A stretch of 64,000 bases of DNA from Martinezella miluonensis (GCF_900094545.1 NZ_FMAH01000033.1:1-64000); one strand, 5' to 3'. Counted from the stretch's first letter, positions 25,005-33,513 are shown. Made by a program: numbers and translations. Notes: a model not told the origin generated them from the sequence alone.

Positions 25005-26114
25005 TCACAGGCTGAGGCGCGAGCGCTGCCTGAGCAGCATCCACAGGAAGAAGGGACCGCCGACACCGGCCGTCAGAATGCCGATCGGCAGTTCGGCCGG
25101 GGAAACGATGGTGCGGGCGACGACATCGGCAATGACCAGCAGCGAGCCGCCGAGCAGGGCCGAGGCGGGAAGCAGGAAGCGGTGATCTGGCCCGATCACC
25201 ATGCGCAGGATATGTGGCACGACGATGCCAACGAAGCCGATGCCACCGCTGACGGCGACGGAGGCGCCGACGGCCGCCGCGACGCTGACAATAGCGACAT
25301 TCTTAAGCCGCTGCACGGCGACGCCCATGTGAAAGGCTGCCGCTTCGCCGAGTGTCAGCGCATTCAGGCCGCGCGCCATGAAGGGAAGGGGCAGCAGCGA
25401 AAGGATGATGATCGGACCGGCGCCCGTGACCTTGTTCCAGGTCGAGCCGGCCAGTGATCCCATGCTCCAGAAGGTGAGGTCGCGCAATTGCCGATCGTCG
25501 GCCATGTAGATAAGGATCCCTGTCGCCGCCAGGGCGAGGGAGCCGAGCGCGATGCCAGCAAGCAGCATCGTTGCGATCGATGTCTGCCCGTGTCGCGTCG
25601 CAATCCGATAGAGCAAAATCGTTGTTATCAGGCCGCCGACGAAAGCGGCGATGGGCAGCGAAAAGATGCCGAAGATGTGCGCGACTGGCGCAAGAACGCT
25701 GCCGCCGAGAACGATCATCGCAACCGCGCCAAGGCTGGAGCCTGCAGAGACGCCGATCAGGCCGGGGTCGGCCAGCGGATTGCGAAACAGACCCTGCATG
25801 ACGGCGCCCGAAACCGCCAGCCCGCCGCCGATCAGGAAGCCGAGTATGGCGCGGGGCAGGCGGATGTCGAAAATGACGATGCGGTCGCGAATGCTGAGCG
25901 CGTTTTCCGCCCGGCCGCTCAGCATGCTGGCGATCACGTCGACGATCGAAGCGTTCGAGGCGCCAGTCGTGATCGAGAAGGCGATGGCTGCCGCCGAAAC
26001 CAGAACGAGGCCGGCGATGACGAGGATCGCAAGTGCGGTGCGATCCCCTTCGCGACGGCGCGCCGTGGTTTGCGACATTTGCTTCAGCCCTGCCATGGCA
26101 TCGTTGAATGCCAC
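25005..26114 (-). CDS. hmuU: Heme ABC importer permease HmuU
   Basis: FecCD-type permease that moves heme across the inner membrane. The 369-residue protein has about ten hydrophobic segments with family motifs RLPRAILGFLIGGGLAVSGAVMQGLFRNPLADPGLIGVSAGSSLGA and GGIGFVGIVVPHILRM. The GTG at 26114 is chosen because GGAGG lies at ideal spacing within the last hmuT codons; ATGs at 26096 and 26078 are alternatives. The start is one base after the hmuT stop. Confidence 0.93.
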   Translation of the reverse strand: MAFNDAMAGLKQMSQTTARRREGDRTALAILVIAGLVLVSAAAIAFSITTGASNASIVDVIASMLSGRAENALSIRDRIVIFDIRLPRAILGFLIGGGLAVSGAVMQGLFRNPLADPGLIGVSAGSSLGAVAMIVLGGSVLAPVAHIFGIFSLPIAAFVGGLITTILLYRIATRHGQTSIATMLLAGIALGSLALAATGILIYMADDRQLRDLTFWSMGSLAGSTWNKVTGAGPIIILSLLPLPFMARGLNALTLGEAAAFHMGVAVQRLKNVAIVSVAAAVGASVAVSGGIGFVGIVVPHILRMVIGPDHRFLLPASALLGGSLLVIADVVARTIVSPAELPIGILTAGVGGPFFLWMLLRQRSRLSL

Positions 26115-26115
26115 G

Positions 26116-27051
26116 TCAGCCTCCGTAGATGGCTGCGTTCAGCTCGCGGATCGCACTGGCGGTGCGCGGTCCGAAGCCGAGCAGATGCAGGCCATCCATG
26201 CGTATGATCGCCTTGCTGCTGGCGGCGGGCGTCAGCGAAATCGCCGGCTGCTTGAGCAGGTCCTCGTTCGACATAGACATCGGGCCTTCGCGATCCATGA
26301 TCAGGATGACGTCGGGCTTGGCTTCGATGATCGCTTCGTCGGTCACCGACTTGTAGCCGGAGAAGCCGCTAATCGCATTGATGGCGCCGGTGAGCTTGAT
26401 GATGCCGTCGGCAGCCGTGTTGCTGCCCGACGCTAATATCTTGCCGTTCTGGTTGCTGAGCACGAAGAGCACGCGCTTGCGCTCAGCTTCCGGGCGCTTG
26501 GCGGAATCGCCGATGGCGGCGTCCAGATCGGCGGCGACCTTGTCTTCCAGTGCCTTCGTCTTTTCCGGCACGCCGAGCAGCGAGCCGACGACGTCAATCT
26601 TCTTCAGAATGCCGTCGCGATCATAGGTTTGCGGTACGGTTTCGAACGGCAGGCTGGCATTGCGCAATACGGCCAGCGCCTCTGGCGGGCCGGAGCCCTC
26701 GACCGCGATGATGGCCGTCGGGTTGACAGCCAGGATGCCTTCCGGCGAGAGCGCGCGCATGTAGCCGACATCGGGAAGCTTGGTCGCTTCCTTCGGATAG
26801 AGACTGGTGGAGTCGCGGGCGATCAACCGCTTCTCCTCGCCGAGCGCATAGACGATCTCGGTCACATCGCCGCCGATGGAGACGAGGCGCGTGGTGTCCA
26901 GCTTCTTTAGCGTTTCCGCGGCATGGGCATGTCGGACGAAGCCGCCATAGCCTGCGATGGGGCTTGCCGGCACGAGTGGTAGAGCCATCACAAGCATGGT
27001 CAGGGCGACTTCCCAAGGCCTGATGCGCTTGAAGTTCTTAAACATCGTCAT
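26116..27051 (-). CDS. hmuT: Periplasmic heme-binding protein HmuT
   Basis: Receptor that delivers heme from the outer-membrane receptor to HmuUV. The 311-residue protein has a signal sequence (hydrophobic region about residues 15-32, with the mature start after HAHAAET) and two lobes of the TroA/FhuD fold, with LVSIGGDVTEIVYALGEEKRLIARDSTSLYP and an iron/heme-class motif around PDVILIMDREG. Two ATGs at 27051 and 27045 compete. It lies ten bases after hmuS. The TonB-dependent receptor itself is not in the window. Confidence 0.93.
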   Translation of the reverse strand: MTMFKNFKRIRPWEVALTMLVMALPLVPASPIAGYGGFVRHAHAAETLKKLDTTRLVSIGGDVTEIVYALGEEKRLIARDSTSLYPKEATKLPDVGYMRALSPEGILAVNPTAIIAVEGSGPPEALAVLRNASLPFETVPQTYDRDGILKKIDVVGSLLGVPEKTKALEDKVAADLDAAIGDSAKRPEAERKRVLFVLSNQNGKILASGSNTAADGIIKLTGAINAISGFSGYKSVTDEAIIEAKPDVILIMDREGPMSMSNEDLLKQPAISLTPAASSKAIIRMDGLHLLGFGPRTASAIRELNAAIYGG

Positions 27052-27061
27052 TTGCCGTCTC

Positions 27062-28117
27062 TCACGCAGCGACGCTGGCGCCGTCTTTCGTCAGGTTTTC
27101 GATGATGGCACGCCAATCGGGACGCTCGTCGAAGCCTTCCTTCCGCTTGCCGAAGAACTGGATGATCATCTCGCCCTTGGCGTTGTAGGCTTCGAGCGAA
27201 GTGACATGGCCGTCCTTGGTCGGCTTGCGCACGGCCCAGGCTTCGGCGATCTGGTCCTGGCGCAGATGCAGGTGGAAGGTCGGATCCATGACATTGATCC
27301 AGGGACCCACGGTCTGCACGTTGAAGATCGGGCCGGAATGGATCTGCACGGTGCCTTCATTGGCGACGAAGCACATGATCGGCAAGCCCTCGCGCACGGA
27401 GGCGTGCATCATCTCGGCGACGGCACCGGCATCCAGCTTCCATGCATAGTCGTCGCCGACGGTGCGGATGGCATCCTGACGGCCGATTTTCAGTTTCTTC
27501 AGCATGCTGAAGAATTCGTGCGTGTCGGTCATGCGGCTCCAGTGGTCGCGCAGCTCGTCGCGGCTGATATCGCCCTCCGTTGGGCCGTTATCATAACCGG
27601 AGCGGTCCTCGACGAATTCCTGCGACTGGTCTTCGATGCGCAGCTCTGCGACCATGGCGTGATAGGCTTCGACATTCGAGGCGGGACGTAGATGCACCTT
27701 ATGGACGGCATCGCCGGCCTTGTCGAAGAACTGCAGGCTCAGCTTCTTCTGATCGCCATCGAGCTTGGTGACGGCAAAGCCATGCACCCAGCGCTTCGGG
27801 AAGATGCGCAGGTCGATATTCTCGCCAAGCACGATGGCCGCCTGGACGCCGAACTTCATGTTTTCATAGACGCCGATCTTCTCGTGCACGGCACTTTCGT
27901 TGCGCGAGAGGGCCATGATCTCGCCGAGCGAGGCGATCCGCGCCAGGAAGCGATCGACGCTTGCGTCGATGCGGGTAGCTGAGATGCCGACTTCGGCAGC
28001 CACCAGGGCTGCCTCGGAAATATTGAGGCGGGCTGCGATATCGCGCTCGCGCATCTTCGGATTCTCGGCGCGGAAGGCGCGGATTTCGGCGGGTGTCGGT
28101 CGGGTCGTCTCAGTCAT
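27062..28117 (-). CDS. hmuS: Hemin-degrading / heme-trafficking factor HmuS
   Basis: Cytoplasmic heme-handling protein of the HemS/ChuX-ChuS family, needed for heme use as an iron source. The 351-residue protein shows the two structural repeats of the family (around ALSRNESAVHEKIGVYENMKF and its counterpart FFSMLKKLKIGRQDAIRTVGDDYAWKL). It also has the conserved RIFPKRWVHGFAV segment. Its start lies ten bases after the hemP stop. Confidence 0.94.
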   Translation of the reverse strand: MTETTRPTPAEIRAFRAENPKMRERDIAARLNISEAALVAAEVGISATRIDASVDRFLARIASLGEIMALSRNESAVHEKIGVYENMKFGVQAAIVLGENIDLRIFPKRWVHGFAVTKLDGDQKKLSLQFFDKAGDAVHKVHLRPASNVEAYHAMVAELRIEDQSQEFVEDRSGYDNGPTEGDISRDELRDHWSRMTDTHEFFSMLKKLKIGRQDAIRTVGDDYAWKLDAGAVAEMMHASVREGLPIMCFVANEGTVQIHSGPIFNVQTVGPWINVMDPTFHLHLRQDQIAEAWAVRKPTKDGHVTSLEAYNAKGEMIIQFFGKRKEGFDERPDWRAIIENLTKDGASVAA

Positions 28118-28126
28118 TTTTCATGC

Positions 28127-28327
28127 CTATTTGTTGAGTATGAGCTTGCCTTGGCGCGTAATCTTCATGCGGTAGATGACGCCTTCGTGCTTGATCATGA
28201 TTTCGGTCTGGCCCCGGAAAATATCCGTGCTCTCGACAATTCTTAACTGCGGTGCCGCCGCGCTTCGCGCCGGCGGCGTTGGGGTCTTGTCAGCAATCAT
28301 CCTGTTTGGTTTTGCCTGAAAATTCAT
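28127..28327 (-). CDS. hemP: Hemin uptake protein HemP/HmuP
   Basis: Small regulator-like protein at the head of rhizobial heme operons; in Bradyrhizobium and Sinorhizobium HmuP is an activator required for expression of the heme receptor. The 66-residue protein ends with the family signature EGVIYRMKITRQGKLILNK. The first gene of the hemP-hmuSTUV operon. The spacer to the divergent secreted-protein gene (160 bases) is AT-rich and carries an iron-response-like box. Confidence 0.92.
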   Translation of the reverse strand: MNFQAKPNRMIADKTPTPPARSAAAPQLRIVESTDIFRGQTEIMIKHEGVIYRMKITRQGKLILNK

Positions 28328-28361
28328 CGGTGGCCGAACTGCTGCCCGGTCAAATTTATCT

Positions 28362-28376
28362 TGACTCTCATACTCA
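28362..28376. promoter_or_regulatory. Possible RirA iron-response (IRO-like) box
   Basis: TGA-N9-TCA at 28362-28376, the core arrangement of the IRO motif linked to RirA, lies 35 bases upstream of hemP in the intergenic region shared with the tonB unit. Known regulation of hmu and tonB genes in rhizobia by iron supports it, but a six-base core is weak evidence on its own. Confidence 0.5.
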
Positions 28377-28486
28377 TGGTTTCATAAAAACGCAATAGGA
28401 TACAAAGAAAGTCAAGTTTAAAAATTGCGACGGTACACGCTAGGGCAGTTGGCCGGCTGGCGCGCGTCAAAGCATATTCAGGAGAC

Positions 28487-28942
28487 ATGCCGATGCTGAC
28501 GAAAACGATCTTGACGCTCGCTATCTCGGGAATGTTCGTCTCGGCATACTGCGTTCCCGCCTTCGCCGAGGATGCGAGCGCGGTCCCGACAACCGCCGCG
28601 CACAAGCTCAATGTCGAGCTCAATGCGCTGGCGCCGTCGCAGAAGGGTTGCATGATGACCTTCGTCGCCGAGAACGAGATGGCGACGCCGATCAACAAGA
28701 TCTCTTTCGAGCTCGCCTTCTTCAACGACAAGAATGCCGTCGACCGTGTCACCGTCCTCGATTTCCGCGATCTGCCGCTCGGCAAGAAGCGCGTGCGGCA
28801 ATTCGATATGCCCGGCGTGAAATGCGAGGCCGTCTCCCGCATCATCATCAACGATACGCCCGTATGCGATGGTCCGGCGGCGGGCGAGTGCAAGGCCGCA
28901 CTGGCGACCCGCTCGCAAACATCAGTTCCTTTTGAAGGCTGA
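28487..28942 (+). CDS. Secreted conserved protein upstream of tonB
   Basis: A 151-residue protein with a clear signal peptide (about residues 1-27, ending AFAED). The mature part has a beta-rich domain with two or three cysteines (KGCMMTFVAEN, GVKCEAVSRI, PVCDGPAAGEC) and may be disulphide-bonded in the periplasm. I do not recognise an enzyme family. It stands five bases before tonB and divergent from hemP-hmuSTUV, the same arrangement remembered from Rhizobium leguminosarum where an open frame precedes tonB. A role in energy-coupled heme or siderophore uptake is inferred from position only. Confidence 0.8.
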   Translation: MPMLTKTILTLAISGMFVSAYCVPAFAEDASAVPTTAAHKLNVELNALAPSQKGCMMTFVAENEMATPINKISFELAFFNDKNAVDRVTVLDFRDLPLGKKRVRQFDMPGVKCEAVSRIIINDTPVCDGPAAGECKAALATRSQTSVPFEG

Positions 28943-28947
28943 CGGCC

Positions 28948-30198
28948 ATGGCGATGCGCTCGGTCAAGGTTTCTATGGAGCGCCGTGCCAACGGCGGCTT
29001 GAATGACAACTATCCGAGCGCGCTGCCGGGCCATGAATTGACCGGCCTCGAAGGCGTGCCACGTCCGCCGGCTGGTGAGACGGTGATACACTATAGCCGC
29101 CTTACGCAGATCAGCCCCTTTCCGGACAACCCAGCAGAGCCGGTGACGGTCGCGGCGGCGGAGCAACTGCCGATGGATGCGCTGCCTGAAAAGCTTGAGG
29201 TGGCGGCTTCGGGCCGCAAAACGCCGCTTCTTTTTTCCGGCCTGGGATCCTGCCTGTTCCACGCGCTTGTCGTCACACTATTGCTGCTAACCTTCGTGGC
29301 GACGCCGGAAGAGGCGCAGGAGGAGGCGGGCGATACAGTCAGCGTCATTATGATCGGTAATGCCGATGCGGATCAGATGGCGGCAGGCGAGAATAATCCG
29401 CAGACGGAACCGGAACAGGTGACGGCAGAGGCGGTACAGCCGCAGACGGTCCAACCGACCGAAGTCACGCCGGAAGAGACCCAGCAGCCGCAGCCCGACG
29501 TTGTGCAGCCTCAGGTAGTTGAAGCTCAGCCCGTCCAGACGATTGAAGCCGTACAGCCGGTTGATCAGGTTCCGCCCGAAACCGTTGTTTCGGAGCAACC
29601 CCAGATCCTGGCAACCCAGGCGCCGGCCGAGACGACGGTGATGCAGCCCGCCGAGCCGATCCAGCCCGTCAACACCCAGGTTGCCGAGGCCCAGCCAATC
29701 CAACCCATGCCCGAAGCGGTTACTCCCGTTGCAAAGCCGAAACCCGTCGAGAAGCCGAAGGAAGTCAAGAAGCCGATCGCAAAGATCGTAAAGGCGAAGT
29801 CGGGGTCGAAGGGCGAGAGCAGGGAGGACAGCAAGAGAGGTTCTTCCGAGGGGACTGAGACGGCTCAATCCGACACCAATTCAATGGCGAATGCTCAGCG
29901 CATGGGAGCGGGAAGCGCCGCTGTTGCCAACTATCCAGGCAAGGTTCAGGCTCGTATTCGGAGAGCGGTCCGTGTCTCGTCGAAATATGAAGGCGGCATC
30001 ACGGTGCGTGTCCGCCTTACGATTGGTGCCAACGGCGGTTTGAGTTCAATGTCGATCGCCCGAAGCTCGGGTATTCCTGAACTTGACGAAGCAGTTGCCG
30101 ACGGTATCCGCAGGGCAGCGCCTTTCCCGCCATTGCCGCCGGAGTGGGGTAAGCCAAGCTGGTCGTTCACTCAGGAAGTCCAGGTGACGCGGCGCTAA
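28948..30198 (+). CDS. tonB: TonB energy-transducing protein with long cytoplasmic N terminus
   Basis: Couples the inner-membrane proton gradient to TonB-dependent outer-membrane receptors. The 416-residue protein has a cytoplasmic N terminus of about 90 residues, one membrane helix (about 94-118: LLFSGLGSCLFHALVVTLLLLTFVA), a long periplasmic linker rich in Pro, Gln, Glu and Val (residues about 140-290), a Lys-rich patch, and a C-terminal TonB domain with KVQARIRRAVRVSSKYEGGITVRVRLTIGANG. TonB proteins usually have only a short stretch before the helix, so the long N terminus is notable but is a known rhizobial feature. No exbBD genes adjoin. Confidence 0.9.
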   Translation: MAMRSVKVSMERRANGGLNDNYPSALPGHELTGLEGVPRPPAGETVIHYSRLTQISPFPDNPAEPVTVAAAEQLPMDALPEKLEVAASGRKTPLLFSGLGSCLFHALVVTLLLLTFVATPEEAQEEAGDTVSVIMIGNADADQMAAGENNPQTEPEQVTAEAVQPQTVQPTEVTPEETQQPQPDVVQPQVVEAQPVQTIEAVQPVDQVPPETVVSEQPQILATQAPAETTVMQPAEPIQPVNTQVAEAQPIQPMPEAVTPVAKPKPVEKPKEVKKPIAKIVKAKSGSKGESREDSKRGSSEGTETAQSDTNSMANAQRMGAGSAAVANYPGKVQARIRRAVRVSSKYEGGITVRVRLTIGANGGLSSMSIARSSGIPELDEAVADGIRRAAPFPPLPPEWGKPSWSFTQEVQVTRR

Positions 30199-30426
30199 GT
30201 CGGCGCGGGAATGCCCAGTCCGTGCATCTGTTTCAGGACCCAATCGCTGCGAATGAATTGCATCGGTGCACACCGAGAAGGCTCTGCAAGTTGGCTAACC
30301 GAGTTTCGCTCTAAAATATGATGTAAATCCTCAACTTTATACTTTACTATAAAACTCATGTTTACTAAGGTCGCCTCGCGCTCGGCGGAATCGAGCGTGC
30401 AAGAGCAACCAGCAAGCGGGTGATGC

Positions 30427-30825
30427 ATGGCGCGTAAGGGGAAGAAGGATTCTGGCCGCGGGAGCCGTGAGGTGCAGGCTACGGCGCAGACCTCCGGCAA
30501 GTCCAATCTCGATGTGCGCAGCTTTCTCTATGTCGGCGGTCGCGATTGCCAGGTGGCGCATCTGCGCCAGATCGCCAGCAACTTCGGGGCTGAACTGATC
30601 CATCACGACGGCGGGCTGCGCGAAGCAGTGTCGCGCATCGATACGGTGCTGCCTTCGGTCGACTGCGTCTTCTGCCCTATCGACTGTATCAGCCACGATG
30701 CGTGCCTGCGGGTGAAGACCGGCTGCAAGAAGTTCGGCAAGGCCTTCATTCCGTTGCGCAACGGCAGCAAGTCCAGCCTCGAGCGGGCGCTGCAGACCAT
30801 GAAAGAACGAGACGTTTCCCAATGA
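30427..30825 (+). CDS. DUF2325 domain protein
   Basis: A 132-residue cytoplasmic protein with a lysine-rich, low-complexity N terminus (about 30 residues) and a DUF2325 domain starting SFLYVGGRDCQVAHLRQIASNFGAELIHHDGG. The domain includes four cysteines (DCVFCPIDCISHDACLRVKTGCKKFG) that could bind a metal. Members are found beside iron and heme genes in rhizobia, but the function is unknown. Its stop overlaps the next gene start as ATGA, so the two are coupled. Confidence 0.82.
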   Translation: MARKGKKDSGRGSREVQATAQTSGKSNLDVRSFLYVGGRDCQVAHLRQIASNFGAELIHHDGGLREAVSRIDTVLPSVDCVFCPIDCISHDACLRVKTGCKKFGKAFIPLRNGSKSSLERALQTMKERDVSQ

Positions 30826-31100
30826 TCGACAATGGCCCTGACGGGTTTATGCTGATCGGCCTGCACAAGCTGGCCGCGCAGAATGGTGATGGGCTTGTGC
30901 CCGAACTCTATGAATTGCTGATGCGCCGCGCCGAGGAACGGCAGCGTGCTGCGAATGTTGCGACTTTTCCGGCGTGGAAGGCGCGCATGCCCGGAGAAGC
31001 GCCGGATCAGCCGCTGGACGAGGCCAGCCGTGACGGCGCAAATGTCGTTGCCTTTGCGCCGAGGGTGGATAAGAGTGTCGCACGCCGCAAGAAGGTCTGA
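30822..31100 (+). CDS. Small hypothetical protein coupled to DUF2325 gene
   Basis: A 92-residue protein, largely helical, with LHKLAAQNGDGLVPELYELLMRRAEERQRAA followed by a flexible basic tail ending VARRKKV. No family recognised. The start is set by the ATGA overlap with the DUF2325 stop; the frame is open further upstream only as shadow. Coupled translation suggests the two proteins work together. Confidence 0.7.
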   Translation: MIDNGPDGFMLIGLHKLAAQNGDGLVPELYELLMRRAEERQRAANVATFPAWKARMPGEAPDQPLDEASRDGANVVAFAPRVDKSVARRKKV

Positions 31101-31118
31101 TCGTCGAACGAGGTTGCC

Positions 31119-31433
31119 ATGTACATCGCCATGAACCGCTTCAAGGTCGTCATCGGTTTGGAGGGCGAATTCGAAGAGGTTTGGAGAGGGCGCGATTCCC
31201 GCCTCTCCGACGTGCCCGGCTTCCTGGAGTTTCGCCTGTTGCGCGGTAAGGCGGATGTCGATGGAGGCTATACGCTGTTTTCCTCGCACACCGCCTGGCA
31301 CAGCGAAGAGGATTTCATCAACTGGACGAAATCCGAGCATTTTCGCGTGGCACATCGCAACGCAAGCGACAACAAGCGGCTCCATTGGGGGCCGCCGCAA
31401 TTCGAAGGCTTCAGCGTGGTTCCTGGCGTTTAA
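31119..31433 (+). CDS. HmuQ-like heme-degrading monooxygenase (IsdG/ABM family)
   Basis: Predicted to open the heme ring and release iron in the cytoplasm. The 104-residue ABM-fold protein has the three residues expected of the IsdG/HmuQ active site: Asn6 (MYIAMNRFKV), Trp69 (FINWTKSEHF) and His79 (RVAHRN), along with VPGFLEFRLLRGK. Bradyrhizobium HmuQ and HmuD are verified members with very similar beginnings. It is placed 18 bases after the small hypothetical gene and completes the heme island with uptake genes on the other strand. Confidence 0.84.
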   Translation: MYIAMNRFKVVIGLEGEFEEVWRGRDSRLSDVPGFLEFRLLRGKADVDGGYTLFSSHTAWHSEEDFINWTKSEHFRVAHRNASDNKRLHWGPPQFEGFSVVPGV

Positions 31434-31469
31434 GCCGGTATTGCCAGCTCGCCGGTGACGATGCCGGCT

Positions 31470-31847
31470 TTATGCCTTCGCGGTATTCGTCCTGAAGAAG
31501 GCGCCGAGCGCTATCACGGCCCAGCCGGCAATCATGCCCATTCCGCCCGTCGGGGCGGCCATCGGAAATAACGAGCTGCCGCCGAAGTGACGGCTGATCA
31601 GGTCGCCTGCGAAGATCAGCGTTCCCAATCCCAGCAGAACAGCGGCAACCGGCGCGGTGCGAATGCGGTCATAGCTGGCATAGAGCGCCAAGAGGGCAGG
31701 GGCGTGCGCGAGGCTCATGGTGGAGGCTGCACCAAGGAAATGCGTATCGCCGCCATGGGTGGCAGCTGCAGCAAGCGCGACGCCGCCGCCGCCGAGAATG
31801 CCGGCGATAAACAGGGTGGCCGGACGGATTACGGCGCCAATGCTCAT
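31470..31847 (-). CDS. DUF423 inner-membrane protein
   Basis: A 125-residue protein with four hydrophobic segments and the DUF423 pattern: FIAGILGGGGVALAAAATHG at the start, the LLGLGTLIFAGDL segment, and APTGGMGMIAGWAVIALGAFF near the end. Function unknown. The ATG at 31847 gives the expected first helix; the longer frame to 31973 overlaps the hemoglobin gene. It lies seven bases after the truncated hemoglobin stop and is probably co-transcribed. Confidence 0.85.
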   Translation of the reverse strand: MSIGAVIRPATLFIAGILGGGGVALAAAATHGGDTHFLGAASTMSLAHAPALLALYASYDRIRTAPVAAVLLGLGTLIFAGDLISRHFGGSSLFPMAAPTGGMGMIAGWAVIALGAFFRTNTAKA

Positions 31848-31854
31848 ATCTTCC

Positions 31855-32244
31855 TCATTCTCGGTTCTGCATGTGGAACGCCAGACGCTCGACGGGCTCC
31901 CAGATGATTGCACGCAGTTTTTCGTTCTCGATGGTTTCGTCCATGGCTCGGCGGAAACAAAGTAGCCACTCATCGCGTTCTCTCGGGCCGATGGCAGCGA
32001 CGAAATGCCGGCTGCGCAGGCGGGGATGGCCGCGCTTTTCGATATAGAGCTGCGGTCCGCCGAGATAGCCGGTCAGATATTCGTAGAATTTCTCTTGCGA
32101 GCCTTCGAGGCTCGGCGGGTGTACGGCGCGGCAATTGGCTGCTTCCGGCAGCGTATCCATCAATTCGTAAAAACGCGAGGTCAACGCCCGCACCGTGCGG
32201 TCGCCGCCGATCGCTTCGTAAAGTGTGATGGTTTCTTCGCTCAA
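31855..32244 (-). CDS. Group II truncated hemoglobin
   Basis: Small heme protein for oxygen or nitric oxide chemistry. The 129-residue protein has LYEAIGGDRTVRALTSRFYELM (helices A-B), LTGYLGGPQLYIEKRGHPRLRSRHF with the probable proximal His80 in the same position as the HbO-type RMRH motif, and the G8 tryptophan in RDEWLLCFRRAM. All are group II signatures. It is divergent from nothing obvious and heads a short operon with the DUF423 gene. Presence beside heme-uptake and heme-degradation genes fits a heme theme. Confidence 0.92.
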   Translation of the reverse strand: MSEETITLYEAIGGDRTVRALTSRFYELMDTLPEAANCRAVHPPSLEGSQEKFYEYLTGYLGGPQLYIEKRGHPRLRSRHFVAAIGPRERDEWLLCFRRAMDETIENEKLRAIIWEPVERLAFHMQNRE

Positions 32245-32334
32245 GCCTCGGCCCCTGTTTGCGATGTTCTACATGGCAACTGACGGGCGCTGCCGCAACC
32301 GTCGATATGGCCGGTGCGGCGTTTCGGCGCTGCC

Positions 32335-33405
32335 TTATTTGCCGGTCGTCAGGTGAAAGGCGTCGCTTTCGCCGGGAACGAGTTCGAGCGGCCAGGTCCT
32401 CTGGCGCTTCGTGTTGGGGTAGATATGGTTGTAGGCGGGCATGCTGGAAAGCAGGATTTCCGCGAGTTCGACCCCGAGATCGTGCAGCGAGGTACGAAAG
32501 CAGGTCAGCGTCGGCTGCAGGAATTTGGCGCGCGGCGCCTCGCGAAAGCCAACGACAGCAACATCGCGACCGGGAATGATGCCAGCCTCCATGACACGCC
32601 GATAGAAGCCGATGGCCATCAGCTCATAGATCAGGATCACAGCCGTCGGCCTGTCTTTCAGGCCAAGCAGCTCATCGGCGACCTGATAGCCACCCTGTTC
32701 GCTCGATTTGGCGCGGATGACCAGCGCGGGATCATAGGGGATACCATGCCGCTCCAGTGCGCGGCGATAGCCTTCTACGAAGACGAAGCCGAGATTGATG
32801 TCGCTGGCGGGCGTGCTGATGGCAATGCGCCGGTGCCCATGCGCCACAAGCCGGTCGACGGCGCAATTGGCGACGCCGTCGAAATCCAGGTCGGCCCAGG
32901 GATGCTGCACGCCCGAGAGGCTGCGGCCAAGCGCCGCGAATGGAATTTTCGCCTTGGCGAGCATATCGAAGCGCTTGTCGACACGCTGCGTCTCGGAAAG
33001 GATCAGCGCATCGACGATGCGCCTCGCGACCATGCGCTTCAGATATTCGTAGGGGTCTTCGTCATGCGGGCAAGGGAGCATGATCAGATCGAGATTGTGT
33101 CGCGAGAACACGCTCTGCAGCCCGCCCGTCACAGTCAGAAAGAAGTTGTCGCTGTTTTCAACCGTTTCCCGGCTGGATTGGATCATCAGCCCGATAACGT
33201 TGGTGGTGCCTTGCCGCAGGCTGCGCCCGGATTGGTTGGCCACATAGCCGAGTTGTTCGGCGGCGGCGAGCACGCGCTTGCGGGTCTCTTCGTTCACATC
33301 CGGCTTGCCGTTCAATGCGCGTGATACTGTGCCGATCGAGATATCGAGATGCTCGGCAAGCTGGCGAATTCCCTTCATTGGCCGCGGTTTTCCTCCATGC
33401 GCCAT
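32335..33405 (-). CDS. LacI-family transcriptional regulator of the adjacent carbohydrate locus
   Basis: Ligand-controlled repressor. The 356-residue protein has an N-terminal helix-turn-helix (IRQLAEHLDISIGTVSRALNGKPDVNEETRKRVLAAAEQLGYVAN) with the hinge helix, then a periplasmic-binding-protein-like sensor domain. The start at 33405 (MAHGGK...) follows GGAGG; an alternative at 33378 (MKGIRQ...) matches the canonical family start and also has GGAGG upstream. It is divergent from the first dehydrogenase gene, with a perfect palindrome between them that is the likely operator. Confidence 0.92.
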   Translation of the reverse strand: MAHGGKPRPMKGIRQLAEHLDISIGTVSRALNGKPDVNEETRKRVLAAAEQLGYVANQSGRSLRQGTTNVIGLMIQSSRETVENSDNFFLTVTGGLQSVFSRHNLDLIMLPCPHDEDPYEYLKRMVARRIVDALILSETQRVDKRFDMLAKAKIPFAALGRSLSGVQHPWADLDFDGVANCAVDRLVAHGHRRIAISTPASDINLGFVFVEGYRRALERHGIPYDPALVIRAKSSEQGGYQVADELLGLKDRPTAVILIYELMAIGFYRRVMEAGIIPGRDVAVVGFREAPRAKFLQPTLTCFRTSLHDLGVELAEILLSSMPAYNHIYPNTKRQRTWPLELVPGESDAFHLTTGK

Positions 33406-33424
33406 TTTCCGCTGTCCTCCTCTA

Positions 33425-33468
33425 TTGACACAGGAAAGTCTTTTCGCATAGTATCGTAAACGTTTACG
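33425..33468 (+). promoter_or_regulatory. Sigma-70-type promoter with LacI-type operator
   Basis: TTGACA at 33425-33430 and TAGTAT at 33449-33454 (18-base spacer) form a good promoter pointing right. The perfect 14-base palindrome CGTAAACGTTTACG at 33455-33468 directly follows the -10 box and covers the expected transcription start. Binding there would block the dehydrogenase operon; the same site could also repress the divergent regulator gene. Confidence 0.82.
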
Positions 33469-33513
33469 GAGCGCGTGTCATGAGGGGTTGATCACCGCCC
33501 GCTGGAGGACATC

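Noticed and set aside
28324..29262. Minus-strand open frame covering the secreted protein and the start of tonB
   Set aside because: Overlaps two clear plus-strand genes and the hemP promoter; translation resembles nothing.
29400..29760. Repeat-rich stretch within tonB as a DNA repeat or phase-variation site
   Set aside because: The repeats are of Pro/Gln/Val/Glu codons typical of TonB linkers, with irregular units, so they reflect protein composition rather than a tandem DNA repeat.
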